NCBI GenBank assembly: GCA_900552585.1
Contig: USAB01000024.1
Location: 1 to 22,812 of the forward strand
DNA from: an uncultured Coriobacteriaceae bacterium
Lineage (GTDB): Bacteria; Actinomycetota; Coriobacteriia; Coriobacteriales; Eggerthellaceae
DNA: 22,812 bases
Direction of reading: 5' to 3'
Of this stretch, positions 6,923 through 15,322 are shown one piece after another (within the stretch, counting starts at the first letter, position 1; the number at the start of each line of letters is the position of its first letter). The translations under genes and the position numbers were made by a program. The notes under the pieces are model-generated. The model was given only the letters and a program-made list of their open reading frames with translations, ran no database searches and was not told the DNA's origin.

Positions 6923-8419
6923 ATGGAAGCATTACTGGGCGCTGTCGATGCATCGCGTATCCAATTCGCGCTCACGGTCTTGTTCCATTTCGTGTTCGTG
7001 CCCCTGTCCATCGGGCTTGGCCTGATCGTGGCCATTTTCGAGACTAAGTACTACCGCTCGCGTAAACCCGAGGACAAGGCGGCGTCGAATCTGTGGATCA
7101 AGATCTTCACCACGACGTTCGTCATCGGCGTGGCATCCGGCATCACAATGGAGTTCTCGTTCGGCACGAACTGGGCGAATTATTCGCGGTTCGTCGGCGA
7201 CATCTTCGGTGCGCCCCTGGCGGCCGAGGCGCTGTTTGCGTTCTTCCTGGAATCGACGTTCTTGGGCATCCTGCTGTTCGGACGGCATAAGGTGAAGCCG
7301 AAAACGTACATGATCTCCAGCTGGGTCGTGTTCGGCGGGTCGCTGCTGTCCGCGCTGTGGATTCTGATTGCGAATTCCTGGATGCAGACGCCGGCGGGCG
7401 CGGAGCTGTCCGCGGATGGCGTGAAGGCCACGCTGACGAACTTCTTCGAGGCGGCGTTCAACTCGTCGCTGTTAGCGCGCTACACGCACACGATAGATGC
7501 GCTGCTGATCATGGGCGCGTTCGTGGCCATGGCCATCGGCGCGTACTATCTGCTGAAGAACCGCCATACGGACTTCGCCATGAAGACGCTGCGCGTCGGC
7601 AGCGCCGTGGCGCTGGTGACGACGTGCTGCATGCTCGTCTTCGCGCATATGACGGCCGTGGGCGTGTCCGAAGAGCAGCCCACGAAGCTGGCCATGATGG
7701 AAGGCGCCTACGATTCCGGGGCCATGCCGCTGTACCTGATTGGCTACGTGGACGAGGACACGCAGACCGTCGTGGCACCCGTCGCTATCCCCGGCGGTAC
7801 GAGCTTCCTGGCATCGAACAACTTCGATACCGTGTACCCGGGTATGAACCAGCTGGCGGCTTCCGATAAATACCGCGCGTTCGACGTGGACTCCGCGCCG
7901 GTGAACCTGGTGTTCGTGAACTACCACACCATGGTGGCGTGCTTCGGCATCATCGCGCTGATCATGCTGCTGGCGCTGATATTCACGCGCGGCAAGGAGA
8001 AGATTCGCAACATGCGTTGGCTGCAGCGGCTGCTGGTGGTTTCCCCGTTGGTGCCGCTGATCGCCATCGAATGCGGCTGGGTCACCGCGGAAGTGGGACG
8101 CCAGCCTTGGGTGGTCTATCCGGCCACTAGCGGTCCGGACGGCATCGAGCTGTTGACGGACCAGGCCATCTCGTTCAGCGTCAGCGTGCCGGAGCTGATC
8201 ACCACGATCGTCATTTTCTCGGTGATCTACCTGCTGCTGCTGGTTGCCTGGGCGCGCATGGTGGGCAATTACATCAAGAAGGGCCCGCAGCTTGACCCGG
8301 AGGATGCCGACGGCGCTCAGGCCAACGGCGCGCCTACGGTGCCTGCCGCGGCGGATGCTGCTGCGACGGCAACTGCCGCAGGCGCGGCGGCCAAAGGCGG
8401 CGAAGGGAGCGTGGCATGA
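6923..8419 (+). CDS. cydA: Cytochrome bd ubiquinol/menaquinol oxidase subunit I
   Basis: CydA is the quinol-oxidising, haem-bearing subunit of cytochrome bd, a high-affinity terminal oxidase in the membrane. In 498 residues the key positions are visible. H22 in VLFHFVFVPL is a haem ligand of the b595/d site. E102 and E110 lie in AEALFAFFLEST. H189 in ARYTHTIDA and M337 in NYHTMVACFG are b558 ligands. K255 and E260 in TKLAMMEG belong to the quinol-oxidation loop, and GRQPW is at 392-396. The Q-loop is not strongly extended. About nine membrane helices are expected. The last 40 residues are an unusual Ala/Gly-rich, probably disordered cytoplasmic tail. AAGGAGG at 6908-6914 supports the start. 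cydB overlaps by four bases. Function is probably oxygen detoxification or microaerobic respiration. Confidence 0.97.
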   Translation: MEALLGAVDASRIQFALTVLFHFVFVPLSIGLGLIVAIFETKYYRSRKPEDKAASNLWIKIFTTTFVIGVASGITMEFSFGTNWANYSRFVGDIFGAPLAAEALFAFFLESTFLGILLFGRHKVKPKTYMISSWVVFGGSLLSALWILIANSWMQTPAGAELSADGVKATLTNFFEAAFNSSLLARYTHTIDALLIMGAFVAMAIGAYYLLKNRHTDFAMKTLRVGSAVALVTTCCMLVFAHMTAVGVSEEQPTKLAMMEGAYDSGAMPLYLIGYVDEDTQTVVAPVAIPGGTSFLASNNFDTVYPGMNQLAASDKYRAFDVDSAPVNLVFVNYHTMVACFGIIALIMLLALIFTRGKEKIRNMRWLQRLLVVSPLVPLIAIECGWVTAEVGRQPWVVYPATSGPDGIELLTDQAISFSVSVPELITTIVIFSVIYLLLLVAWARMVGNYIKKGPQLDPEDADGAQANGAPTVPAAADAAATATAAGAAAKGGEGSVA

Positions 8420-9435
8420 TGACGACATTCGGTATCTTGTGGTTCTTCCTGGTATTCCTGCTGATTGCCCTGTATTTCGTGCTGGATGGCTTCGACTTGG
8501 GCGCCGGCGTGCTGTCGCCGTTCGTGGCGAAGGATGACGGCGAGAAGGCGCTGCTGCGCCGCGCCATCGGCCCGGTGTGGGACGGCAACGAGGTATGGCT
8601 GCTCACGGCCGGCGGCGCGCTGTTCGCAGCGTTCGCCCCCGCGTACGCCACCACGTTCTCTGGCTTCTACCTGGCTGTCATGCTGGTGCTGTTCGGCCTG
8701 ATCCTGCGTGCCGTGGCCATTGAGTACGCCGACCACGACCCGAAGCCCGGTTGGCGCAAGCTGTGGAACGCGCTGTTCTTCGTGGGGTCGCTGCTGCCGG
8801 CGCTGCTGCTGGGCGTTGCCGTGGGCAACATCTTCTTCGGCATTCCCATGAATGCGAACGGCGACTACTGCGGTGTGCCGCTGCTGGGCCTGATCAGCGT
8901 GCCCACGCTGCTGTGCGGCGTGCTGGGCCTGGTGCTTTGCCTGCTGCAGGGCGCCTGGTGGCTGTCTGCGAAGACGCCGGCCGATAGTGCGCTGCGCGAG
9001 CGCTGCGCGAATCTGCGCATGCCGCTGATGGCTGCTGCCTTGGTTGTGTTCGCGCTGCTGACGGTGTTCGCCGCCGGACGCTTCGACGTGATGTATGCCG
9101 GCCTGGCACCGGTGCGCGTCATTGCCGCCGTGCTGTTCGTAGTGCTGCTGGTAGCGGCGCCGTTCGCGACACGGGGCAACAAGGACCGCGATATGGCGGG
9201 TTTCCTGATGACGTCGCTTTCCCTGGTCATGCTCATCGCGCTGCTTGCCACCAGCATGTTCCCCACGCTGGTGTTCTCGAACGGCGTCGGCGCGGATATC
9301 ACCATCGCCACGGCCGCATCCACGGATACGGCGCTCCAGGCCATGACGGTCATCGCCGGCATCGGCGTGCCGCTCGTGCTTATCTGGCACGTCATCGTGT
9401 ACCGCACGTTCCGCGGCCGCATCGCCGCGAAATAG
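8416..9435 (+). CDS. cydB: Cytochrome bd oxidase subunit II
   Basis: CydB is the second large membrane subunit of cytochrome bd, needed for assembly of the haem b595/d site. The 339-residue protein begins with the family signature ALYFVLDGFDLGAG, followed by the GPVWDGNEVWLL and LFAAFAPAYATTFSGFYL segments, and has eight or nine hydrophobic helices. The start ATG at 8416 overlaps the cydA stop (ATGA), which points to translational coupling. A second ATG directly after it (8419) is an equally possible start. AAGGGAG at 8403-8409 serves either. No cydC/cydD exporter genes and no small cydX-like ORF follow in the window. Confidence 0.96.
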   Translation: MMTTFGILWFFLVFLLIALYFVLDGFDLGAGVLSPFVAKDDGEKALLRRAIGPVWDGNEVWLLTAGGALFAAFAPAYATTFSGFYLAVMLVLFGLILRAVAIEYADHDPKPGWRKLWNALFFVGSLLPALLLGVAVGNIFFGIPMNANGDYCGVPLLGLISVPTLLCGVLGLVLCLLQGAWWLSAKTPADSALRERCANLRMPLMAAALVVFALLTVFAAGRFDVMYAGLAPVRVIAAVLFVVLLVAAPFATRGNKDRDMAGFLMTSLSLVMLIALLATSMFPTLVFSNGVGADITIATAASTDTALQAMTVIAGIGVPLVLIWHVIVYRTFRGRIAAK

Positions 9436-9485
9436 CCGCAATCCGCACGGGCTCCGCTTTTCCGCGAAGCCCCGGATTCACGCCT

Positions 9486-9516
9486 GCCCGTCAGCGTTCG
9501 TCACGCGTTGACGGGC
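9486..9516 (+). terminator. Possible hairpin terminator after cydB
   Basis: GCCCGTCA (9486-9493) pairs with TGACGGGC (9509-9516) over a 15-base loop that contains a further short GCG/CGC pairing. It lies 50 bases after cydB but lacks a T-run, so it may be only a weak terminator. The rest of 9436-9636 holds a TACAAT (9552-9557) that could be a -10 for the next gene, with no well-spaced -35. Confidence 0.4.
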
Positions 9517-9636
9517 GGGTAACGTTTGCACGTGGTATTTCAGGCGGGCCGTACAATATACGTTTGCCGATGCCCTGCGTTTCGGCAAGTATTTCGCCCG
9601 CCTCGCCGCGGGCGCAACGTGTATCAATCGCGCCCG

Positions 9637-10614
9637 ATGGAGCGGCAAGTGGCCTCAGCGGAAAAATTCTATCGTAGCAGCAACGGCATCATCGGTGGTG
9701 TCTGCGCCGGCGTGGCCGAGCACTACGACACGGACGTGCTGCTCATCCGCCTGCTGTTCGTGCTGCTGCTGGCCGCGTCGCTGGGGCTGTTCGGCATCGT
9801 GTACTTGTTCCTAATGCTGCGGTGGCCCAGCAAGGCCCCGGGCGGATTGCTGTATGAGGTGAAGCCGCATGCCGTGGATTCCACGGCGTTCGGATCGCTG
9901 TCCGAAGAGGCTATCAGCCGCATGAAGAACGTCGGCTGCCGCCGGCGCGACGATGCGCCGCTCAGCGTGGGCCATACGCCGCCGGTGCCGCCGCAGAGCT
10001 TCGTGGCGCTGTACGGCACGGAATCCGCGCCGTACTTCCGCTACCGCCGAGATGCCCGCAAGCGCCAGGACGCGCGCCTTGACACGGAGCAGGCGCGGCA
10101 GGAGACGCGTGGGGATCGGCGCCGTTCGGCGGTCCGCATATCCTTCCTGCTCATTGCCGCGGTCTTCCTGCTCACTGTGCTCATCGACTTCCTGGCCAGC
10201 CGCCTTATCATGCCCCTTGATCCCATGGCGTGCCTGCCGAGCTTCTTCGTCATCCTGGGCATCTGCCTCATACTGGTTCCCTCGAAGGACGTTCCCGTCG
10301 TGAATCGCGTGGCCGTCGGCATTGCGCTGGCGGTGCTGGGCGTGTTCGGGCTGGACGTCTCGTGCGGCGTCCTCTCTGGCAACATGTTGCAGCAGCCGCC
10401 GGTCATTGTGACAACGGCGGCCTTGATCGGCATCGGCGTGCCGTCGTGCTTTCTCCGCTACCCGTGGACTGCGGCGTTGACGCTGTTTGCGGCAGTCGCG
10501 TTTGCCATAACGGTATTCCTGGTGTATCCCGAGCCCGGCATACTGGATACCATCTCGGTGTGGCTCCCGGGCCTTGGATGGCAGTCATTCGACGTGAATC
10601 CCTGGTTGCGCTAG
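9637..10614 (+). CDS. PspC-domain multi-pass membrane protein
   Basis: The N-terminal 65 residues are a PspC domain: a short basic lead (KFYRSSNGIIGGVCAGVAEHY) followed by a hydrophobic helix ending YLFLMLRWP. PspC domains occur in phage-shock regulators and in many actinobacterial membrane proteins involved in envelope stress. A polar, arginine-rich cytoplasmic linker (about 70-165) follows, then about five hydrophobic segments (about 166-310), giving 325 residues in total. The start is uncertain. ATG 9637 lacks a good ribosome site, while GTG 9649 has TGGAG six bases upstream; the longer TTG start at 9526 lies upstream of a possible promoter and is unlikely. The role is not known; a stress sensor or adaptor is an inference from the PspC domain. 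Confidence 0.75.
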   Translation: MERQVASAEKFYRSSNGIIGGVCAGVAEHYDTDVLLIRLLFVLLLAASLGLFGIVYLFLMLRWPSKAPGGLLYEVKPHAVDSTAFGSLSEEAISRMKNVGCRRRDDAPLSVGHTPPVPPQSFVALYGTESAPYFRYRRDARKRQDARLDTEQARQETRGDRRRSAVRISFLLIAAVFLLTVLIDFLASRLIMPLDPMACLPSFFVILGICLILVPSKDVPVVNRVAVGIALAVLGVFGLDVSCGVLSGNMLQQPPVIVTTAALIGIGVPSCFLRYPWTAALTLFAAVAFAITVFLVYPEPGILDTISVWLPGLGWQSFDVNPWLR

Positions 10615-10664
10615 CCCGGGCGCCTTCTGCCGGGGCGTATACTGTTTCCCCAAAAGGAGGATGC

Positions 10665-11324
10665 ATGGCAGATATCATCATCGTCGGATGTGGCCGGGTG
10701 GGTTCGCAGTTGGCGAATATGCTTTCCCGGAGCGACAACAACGTGACGGTCATCGACCGCGAGGCATCGTCGTTCGCGAACCTGGGCCGCGACTTCAACG
10801 GCGCCACCATCCAGGGCGTGGGCTTCGACGAGGACGTGCTGGTGCGCGCCGGCATCGAGGACTGCGACGTGGTGGCGTCCGTGACGCAGCTGGACAACAC
10901 GAACCTGATGGTGGCCGAAGTGGCGGACAAGCTGTACCACGTGCCGCATGTGGTGGCCCGCATGCACAACCCTAGCCACGAGCGCGCGTTCTCGCTGTTG
11001 GGCATCGACTTCGCCTGCGGCACCACGCTGGTGGCCGAGGCCATCTACAGCAAGATTATCGCCGGGAACGACTACCATATGCAGACGTTCGGCGACTGCG
11101 AGGTCATTCGCTGCACGCTGGACCTTCATGCGCCTCAGCGCAATTCCATCCGCGTATCGCAGCTGGAGCGTCCGCACGGCATCCGCGTCATCGCGTTCGA
11201 GCGCGCGGACGGGTCGGTAAGCTCCATTCCCACCGCGGACAGCATCCTGTATCACGGCGATACCATCCTGGTGTGCCTGCGCAAGGAATTCCTGCCGGCA
11301 TTCCAGCAGTACATCCTGGATTAG
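10665..11324 (+). CDS. TrkA/KtrA-family potassium uptake regulator (first of two)
   Basis: A 219-residue cytoplasmic protein that should form the gating ring of a Trk/Ktr potassium channel, responding to bound nucleotides. The RCK N-terminal Rossmann domain opens with IIIVGCGRVGSQLANML (GxGxxG) and has an acidic residue at the end of strand 2 (VIDRE), typical of NAD or nucleotide binding. The TrkA_C domain (about 140-219) ends with the usual GDTILVCLRKEFL strand. The start is fixed by a strong AAAAGGAGG at 10652-10660. A second TrkA-like gene starts 9 bases after the stop, so the two are cotranscribed. No membrane subunit (TrkH/KtrB) is in the window. Confidence 0.92.
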   Translation: MADIIIVGCGRVGSQLANMLSRSDNNVTVIDREASSFANLGRDFNGATIQGVGFDEDVLVRAGIEDCDVVASVTQLDNTNLMVAEVADKLYHVPHVVARMHNPSHERAFSLLGIDFACGTTLVAEAIYSKIIAGNDYHMQTFGDCEVIRCTLDLHAPQRNSIRVSQLERPHGIRVIAFERADGSVSSIPTADSILYHGDTILVCLRKEFLPAFQQYILD

Positions 11325-11333
11325 GGGGCGGCA

Positions 11334-12008
11334 ATGTACATCGTCATCGTCGGTGCCGGCAAGGTAGGCGAATACCTGGCGCGCACCACGTTGGAGGAAG
11401 GGCACGAAGTGGTGCTCATCGAGCGCGATCCCGAACGCGCGGACGAGATGGCCGTGGGCCTGCGCGGGCGCATCCTGGTGCTGTGCGGCGACGGCTGCGA
11501 CTCGCGCATGCTGGAAGATGCGGACATCGGCCGCGCAGACGTATTCGTGGCGGCAACGGGCCACGATGACAGCAACCTGGTTGCGTGCGAGATCTCCTCG
11601 CGTGTCTACAATGCGAAGCGCTGCATTGCCCGCGTGAACAGCCCGAAGAATCTGCGCATCTTCCGCAAACTGGGAATCGAATCCGTGTCCTCCACCACGC
11701 TTATCGCCCGGTTGATCGAAGAGGAGGCCACGCTGGGCAGCATGAACGCCGTGTCCACGTTGACGCAGGGCAACATCGGCCTGTTCGAAACGGCGATGCC
11801 TCCAGCAAAGGGGCGCCGCAATCCCATGATGGGAATGGCCGTCCAGGACATCCGGCTGCCGGAAGGCGCGCTCATCGTGGCCGTGGTGCGCGAAGAGGGG
11901 CCGGAGATCGTTTCCGGCGATACGCTGGTGCGCGCGGGCGAGAACGTCATCGTGGCGGCGGATACGGACCGGTTCCGCGATGTTCGTTCGGCATTGAAGA
12001 ACCGTTGA
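11334..12008 (+). CDS. TrkA/KtrA-family potassium uptake regulator (second of two)
   Basis: A 224-residue RCK protein with the same layout as its neighbour but only moderately similar in sequence. It has MYIVIVGAGKVGEYLA (GxGxxG), VLIERDPERA with a Glu at the end of strand 2, and a C-terminal TrkA_C domain ending ENVIVAADTDRFRDV. A G-rich stretch just after the first gene's stop codon acts as ribosome site. Two half-size RCK proteins in tandem suggest either a hetero-octameric ring or two channels with separate regulators. The membrane partner must be elsewhere. Family assignment is firm; the exact role of each copy is not. Confidence 0.92.
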   Translation: MYIVIVGAGKVGEYLARTTLEEGHEVVLIERDPERADEMAVGLRGRILVLCGDGCDSRMLEDADIGRADVFVAATGHDDSNLVACEISSRVYNAKRCIARVNSPKNLRIFRKLGIESVSSTTLIARLIEEEATLGSMNAVSTLTQGNIGLFETAMPPAKGRRNPMMGMAVQDIRLPEGALIVAVVREEGPEIVSGDTLVRAGENVIVAADTDRFRDVRSALKNR

Positions 12009-12033
12009 CGGCCGCAATACGGCAAACAGGCGG

Positions 12034-12111
12034 TACTATCGAATAAGTCGGCTGCATGAATGGGGGAGTTCACCCCTGGGTAGAACGCAGACGGCCCGTT
12101 GCGGGGCCTGC
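12034..12111 (+). promoter_or_regulatory. Possible promoter and structured leader of purB
   Basis: TACTAT (12034-12039) could be a -10, without a well-placed -35. The GC-rich leader after it can fold in two competing ways: GGGG/CCCC (12063-12066 with 12073-12076), or GTTCACC with GGT-A-GAAC (12068-12074 with 12079-12086). A second stem, GGCCC/GGGCC (12093-12097 with 12104-12108), follows. This pattern could be a regulatory RNA for purine control, but I cannot match it to the ZTP, purine or PRPP riboswitch consensus. It may simply reflect high GC. Confidence 0.3.
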
Positions 12112-12155
12112 ACGGTGCGGCCGCGGCAGCGGTCTTGGAACGAGAAAGGGAAGCG

Positions 12156-13499
12156 ATGATTCCACGGTATACGCGTCCGGCTATGGGCAAGATCTGGACC
12201 AATGAGAACAAATACTCCATTTGGCAGGAGATCGAGGTGCTGGCGTGCGAGGCACAAGCCGAACTGGGCAACATCGGTATCACGAAAGATGATGCCGCTT
12301 GGATCCGCAAGTACGCCGACTTCGACGCAGATCGCGTGGACGAGATCGAGAAGGTCACGAACCACGACGTCATCGCGTTCCTGACCTGCATGGGCGAGTA
12401 CATTGACGCCGAGGTGCCCGAAGGCAAGGAGAAACCCAGCCGGTGGGTGCATTATGGCATGACGTCGTCCGACCTGGGCGATACGGCGCTGTGCTATCAG
12501 ATTACCCAGGCCATCGACATCCTGCTGGACGACGTGAAGCAGTTGGGCGAGATCTGCAAGCGTCGCGCCTTCGAATTCCAGAACACGCTGTGCGTCGGTC
12601 GCACACATGGCATTCATGCCGAACCCATGACGTTCGGCATGAAGTTCGGCATGTGGGCTCAGGCGCTGAAGCGCTCGCAGGTTCGCCTTCAGCATGCGCG
12701 CGAGGGCATTGCCGTGGGCGCCATCAGCGGCGCGGTGGGAACGTATTCCAGCATCGACCCGTACGTGGAGCAGTACGTATGCGAGAAGCTGGGTCTGACG
12801 CCCGACCCGCTGTCCACACAGGTGGTGTGCCGCGACCGCCACGCCGAGGTGTTCTCGGCCATGGCAACGTGTGCCGCAACGCTGGAGCAGATTGCGTTGC
12901 AGGTGCGCTTGCTGCAGGAGACGGACGTTATCGAGGCGGAGGAGCCGTTCAAGAAGGGCCAGAAGGGCTCTTCGGCCATGCCGCATAAGCGCAACCCCAT
13001 CACGGCGGAGCGCGTGTGCGGCCTTGCACGTGTGATCAAGGCGAATGCCCAGGTGGGTTATGACGACGTGGCGCTGTGGTTCGAGCGCGACATCAGCCAT
13101 TCCGGCGCCGAGCGCACGGCGCTGGCGGATAGCTTCATTGCCTTGGACTACATTTACGGCAAGATGATCTGGATTCTGGACGGCTTGCAGACGTATCCGG
13201 CGTCCATGATGCGGAACCTGAACAAGACGCGTGGTCTGATTTATTCCAGCAAGGTATTGCTGGCGCTGGTGAACACCGGCATCACGCGCGAGGCGGCGTA
13301 TGCCATCGTGCAGCGCAACGCTATGGCCACGTGGCATGACATCCAGCAGGGTGTGGATGGCCCCACGTATCGCGAGCGCCTTGAGGCCGACCCGGAGGTG
13401 ACGCTGACGCAGGAGCAGCTGGACACCATCTTCGACCCGTGGGATTTCCTGACGCGCAAGGACCTGGTGTTCGATCGCCTGGAGCAGCTGGAGTTCTAA
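12156..13499 (+). CDS. purB: Adenylosuccinate lyase
   Basis: PurB catalyses two fumarate-releasing steps of purine synthesis: SAICAR to AICAR, and adenylosuccinate to AMP. The 447-residue protein carries the superfamily signature GSSAMPHKRNP at about residues 270-280, on the mobile loop with the catalytic serine. It also has the TSSDLGDTA segment (about 103-111) and RTHGIHAEPMTFG (about 149-161), which contains active-site histidines. The start at 12156 (MIPRYTRPAMGKIW) matches family N-termini and has AAAGGG (12145-12150) ahead of it; the longer in-frame start at 12099 adds an Ala/Arg-rich stretch with no family support. It is a single-gene unit with its own terminator, while purC lies 4 kb downstream. 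Confidence 0.96.
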   Translation: MIPRYTRPAMGKIWTNENKYSIWQEIEVLACEAQAELGNIGITKDDAAWIRKYADFDADRVDEIEKVTNHDVIAFLTCMGEYIDAEVPEGKEKPSRWVHYGMTSSDLGDTALCYQITQAIDILLDDVKQLGEICKRRAFEFQNTLCVGRTHGIHAEPMTFGMKFGMWAQALKRSQVRLQHAREGIAVGAISGAVGTYSSIDPYVEQYVCEKLGLTPDPLSTQVVCRDRHAEVFSAMATCAATLEQIALQVRLLQETDVIEAEEPFKKGQKGSSAMPHKRNPITAERVCGLARVIKANAQVGYDDVALWFERDISHSGAERTALADSFIALDYIYGKMIWILDGLQTYPASMMRNLNKTRGLIYSSKVLLALVNTGITREAAYAIVQRNAMATWHDIQQGVDGPTYRERLEADPEVTLTQEQLDTIFDPWDFLTRKDLVFDRLEQLEF

Positions 13500-13526
13500 T
13501 TCGCCGGTATCTTTGTTGCGAAGTAC

Positions 13527-13566
13527 GAAGCGGCCGCGACGTTTTCATGACGTCGCGGCCGCTTTT
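13527..13566 (+). terminator. Strong terminator after purB
   Basis: A stem of about 15-16 bp (13527-13542 with 13550-13565, one G-T pair at the base) and a 7-base loop end in a TTTT run, 28 bases after the purB stop. It lies between purB and the converging minus-strand gene ending at 13627. The stem is nearly self-complementary, so it could also slow transcription coming from the right. Confidence 0.85.
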
Positions 13567-13626
13567 CACGTTGCGGGTGTGTTCAGAGATTGGCGTCCGC
13601 TCAAAGAGCGGGTCGCAAAGGGCGTG

Positions 13627-15219
13627 CTACTTGTTCACGCGCCAGATGCGCACCATGCAGTATGTGGCCTGCTCCGTGGAACTGGTGGCGCCGGTTTGCT
13701 GAGCCTCCGTGTTGTCCACGTTCTGGAACGTGACCACGGATTTGTGCACGCCTTCACTGGCAAGGCATTCGCCGTAGTTCTGAGCGCCGTTTTCCAGCGA
13801 GTACGTGAAGTACGACTTGTCGTTGAAGTTGATACCGCAGACGGCTGTGGTGGACTTCACCATCAAACGATCGCCGCACCAGCAGGCGGACTGCGTGGGC
13901 GTGCGGCCGAAGCGGAACCAGTTCACGCTGCTGTAGTTGCCGTTCGGGTTCTCCGTGGGGGCGTATGTGCCCAGCTGCGAGATGCCGTCGCCGTAACTGT
14001 AGATGTCCGCGAACGCGAACGTGAAGCCCGTGGTGCCGTACCCCACGCACGTGGGCGTCATGGAGCTGGGAAGCGTCAGTGCGTCCAGCACCTTGCCCGT
14101 GGCATCGATGAGCGTCAGCTGGCGGTACGACGACGTACCCTCGTGCGTGGGAGTGATGACCACGCCGCCCTGGCCCACGGCGATGTCCGTTGCCATGCGG
14201 CCGCTGTACGTATAGATGGTCTGCACGTTGCTCGGGCTGGAGAACGCCACGGTCTTCACCTGTGCGTCACCTGCCAGGTCGTCGTTGTCGCCGCTTGCGG
14301 AAACGGGCTGGAGCTGCCAGAACGCGTTCTTGTCCACGGCGGCAAGAGACGGCATCTCCCAAGACGAATCTCCTTCGTCCACCTTCGTGGCGGACTCCAG
14401 GGAGAAATTGTTGATGGGGGCTGTGTAGACGCACCAGGCACCCTGCAGGATGTTCTCTTCCACCCAGATCAGGCCGCTGCTGCTGCAACGGACGTCGTAG
14501 ATCTCGTAGCCCTTGCTCTGGTTCTTCGCCTTCGACAGCACCGTGGTGGTGTCGCCGTTGCTCAGGTTCAGCAGCGCCACCTTTGCCAGCGGCTTCGCCT
14601 TCGACGTGGGAAGCAGGCACACGGCCACGGAATCGCTGTTGCACCAGACTAGCGTGCCATAGGGCAGGTTGTACGATCCGAGCTTCGTGCAGACCTTCGT
14701 GGGCTTGACCTCCGAGCAGTCGTCCAGTGTCACGACCTGGCTGTCGGCCACGGTCAGCGTGTCGAACGAGCTGGCGTCCTCCTGGGCGCTCTGGTACGCG
14801 GAGGCGCCCGCGCCCACGGCTGCGGCGCCCGCAACCACGCCGGCGGCGATAAGCAGCTGGCGGCGCGTCAGCACCATCTCGCTGTTGCCGGTGGGAATGT
14901 GCACGCCCTTGCTGTCGACGCCGAAGTGCGGCGGCTCCTGCATGAAGCTGGTGTTTACCTTCGTCTGCGGGTTGAACGGCTTGCCGGACGGGGCGTCGAA
15001 CGACGTGCCGACCTTCGGGCCCTTCGCACCGCCGGCAAGGGGCGTTTTCGGCATGCCGGAGCGCGCTTTGTTGCCCCTGTTCCTGCTTGCGGCCGGACGC
15101 TTGGCGCCGGTTGAGCGGGCGAACGAACCGCCCTTCGGACCACCGACCCGGGCGGAGCGGCGGCCCTGGTTGGGCGTTACGCGCTTAGCGGGTTTGCGGG
15201 GACGGCGATCAGACGGCAC
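13627..15219 (-). CDS. Single-pass membrane-anchored protein with internal twin-arginine motif, probable beta-propeller
   Basis: I do not recognise a named family. The 530-residue product begins with about 115 basic, Pro/Gly/Arg/Lys-rich, probably disordered residues. Next comes TRRQLLIAAGVVAGAAAVG (arginines at about 119-120), a Tat-like motif plus hydrophobic helix. The remaining 390 residues are Ser/Thr/Asn-rich with repeated short beta-type segments (VALLNLSNGDTTTVL, GLIWVEENIL, LTLIDATGKVLDAL), suggesting an extracellular beta-propeller; this is inference. GTG 15219 is preferred because GGAGGA lies seven bases upstream; a GTG at 15297 would add 26 residues. ATG 14877 would give a classic Tat signal peptide but has little ribosome site, and the upstream codons keep strong third-position G/C. 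It is transcribed away from the OmpR-type regulator and may be a target or partner. Confidence 0.7.
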   Translation of the reverse strand: MPSDRRPRKPAKRVTPNQGRRSARVGGPKGGSFARSTGAKRPAASRNRGNKARSGMPKTPLAGGAKGPKVGTSFDAPSGKPFNPQTKVNTSFMQEPPHFGVDSKGVHIPTGNSEMVLTRRQLLIAAGVVAGAAAVGAGASAYQSAQEDASSFDTLTVADSQVVTLDDCSEVKPTKVCTKLGSYNLPYGTLVWCNSDSVAVCLLPTSKAKPLAKVALLNLSNGDTTTVLSKAKNQSKGYEIYDVRCSSSGLIWVEENILQGAWCVYTAPINNFSLESATKVDEGDSSWEMPSLAAVDKNAFWQLQPVSASGDNDDLAGDAQVKTVAFSSPSNVQTIYTYSGRMATDIAVGQGGVVITPTHEGTSSYRQLTLIDATGKVLDALTLPSSMTPTCVGYGTTGFTFAFADIYSYGDGISQLGTYAPTENPNGNYSSVNWFRFGRTPTQSACWCGDRLMVKSTTAVCGINFNDKSYFTYSLENGAQNYGECLASEGVHKSVVTFQNVDNTEAQQTGATSSTEQATYCMVRIWRVNK

Positions 15220-15322
15220 GGAGGCTTCCTCCAACGGTAGAATAAACGAGGTTTCGGCAGGTTGGTCGGCTAGTTCAACCACCCTGGTTGTTTGCACGGT
15301 TATTGTGTCATTTGGTGTGCGG

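Noticed and set aside
8317..9441. Long minus-strand frame opposite cydB
   Set aside because: It is composed mostly of His, Gln, Arg and Glu and mirrors the hydrophobic codons of CydB; there is no domain or supporting ribosome site.
12034..12155. Match of the purB leader to a ZTP, purine or PRPP riboswitch
   Set aside because: I looked for the conserved core sequences of these classes and did not find them, so only an unspecified leader structure is reported.
13513..14652. A 379-codon + strand frame opposite the minus-strand membrane protein
   Set aside because: It starts inside the purB terminator and has Arg/His/Val-rich, motif-free content. The minus strand gives the better protein, with a clear ribosome site and membrane helix.
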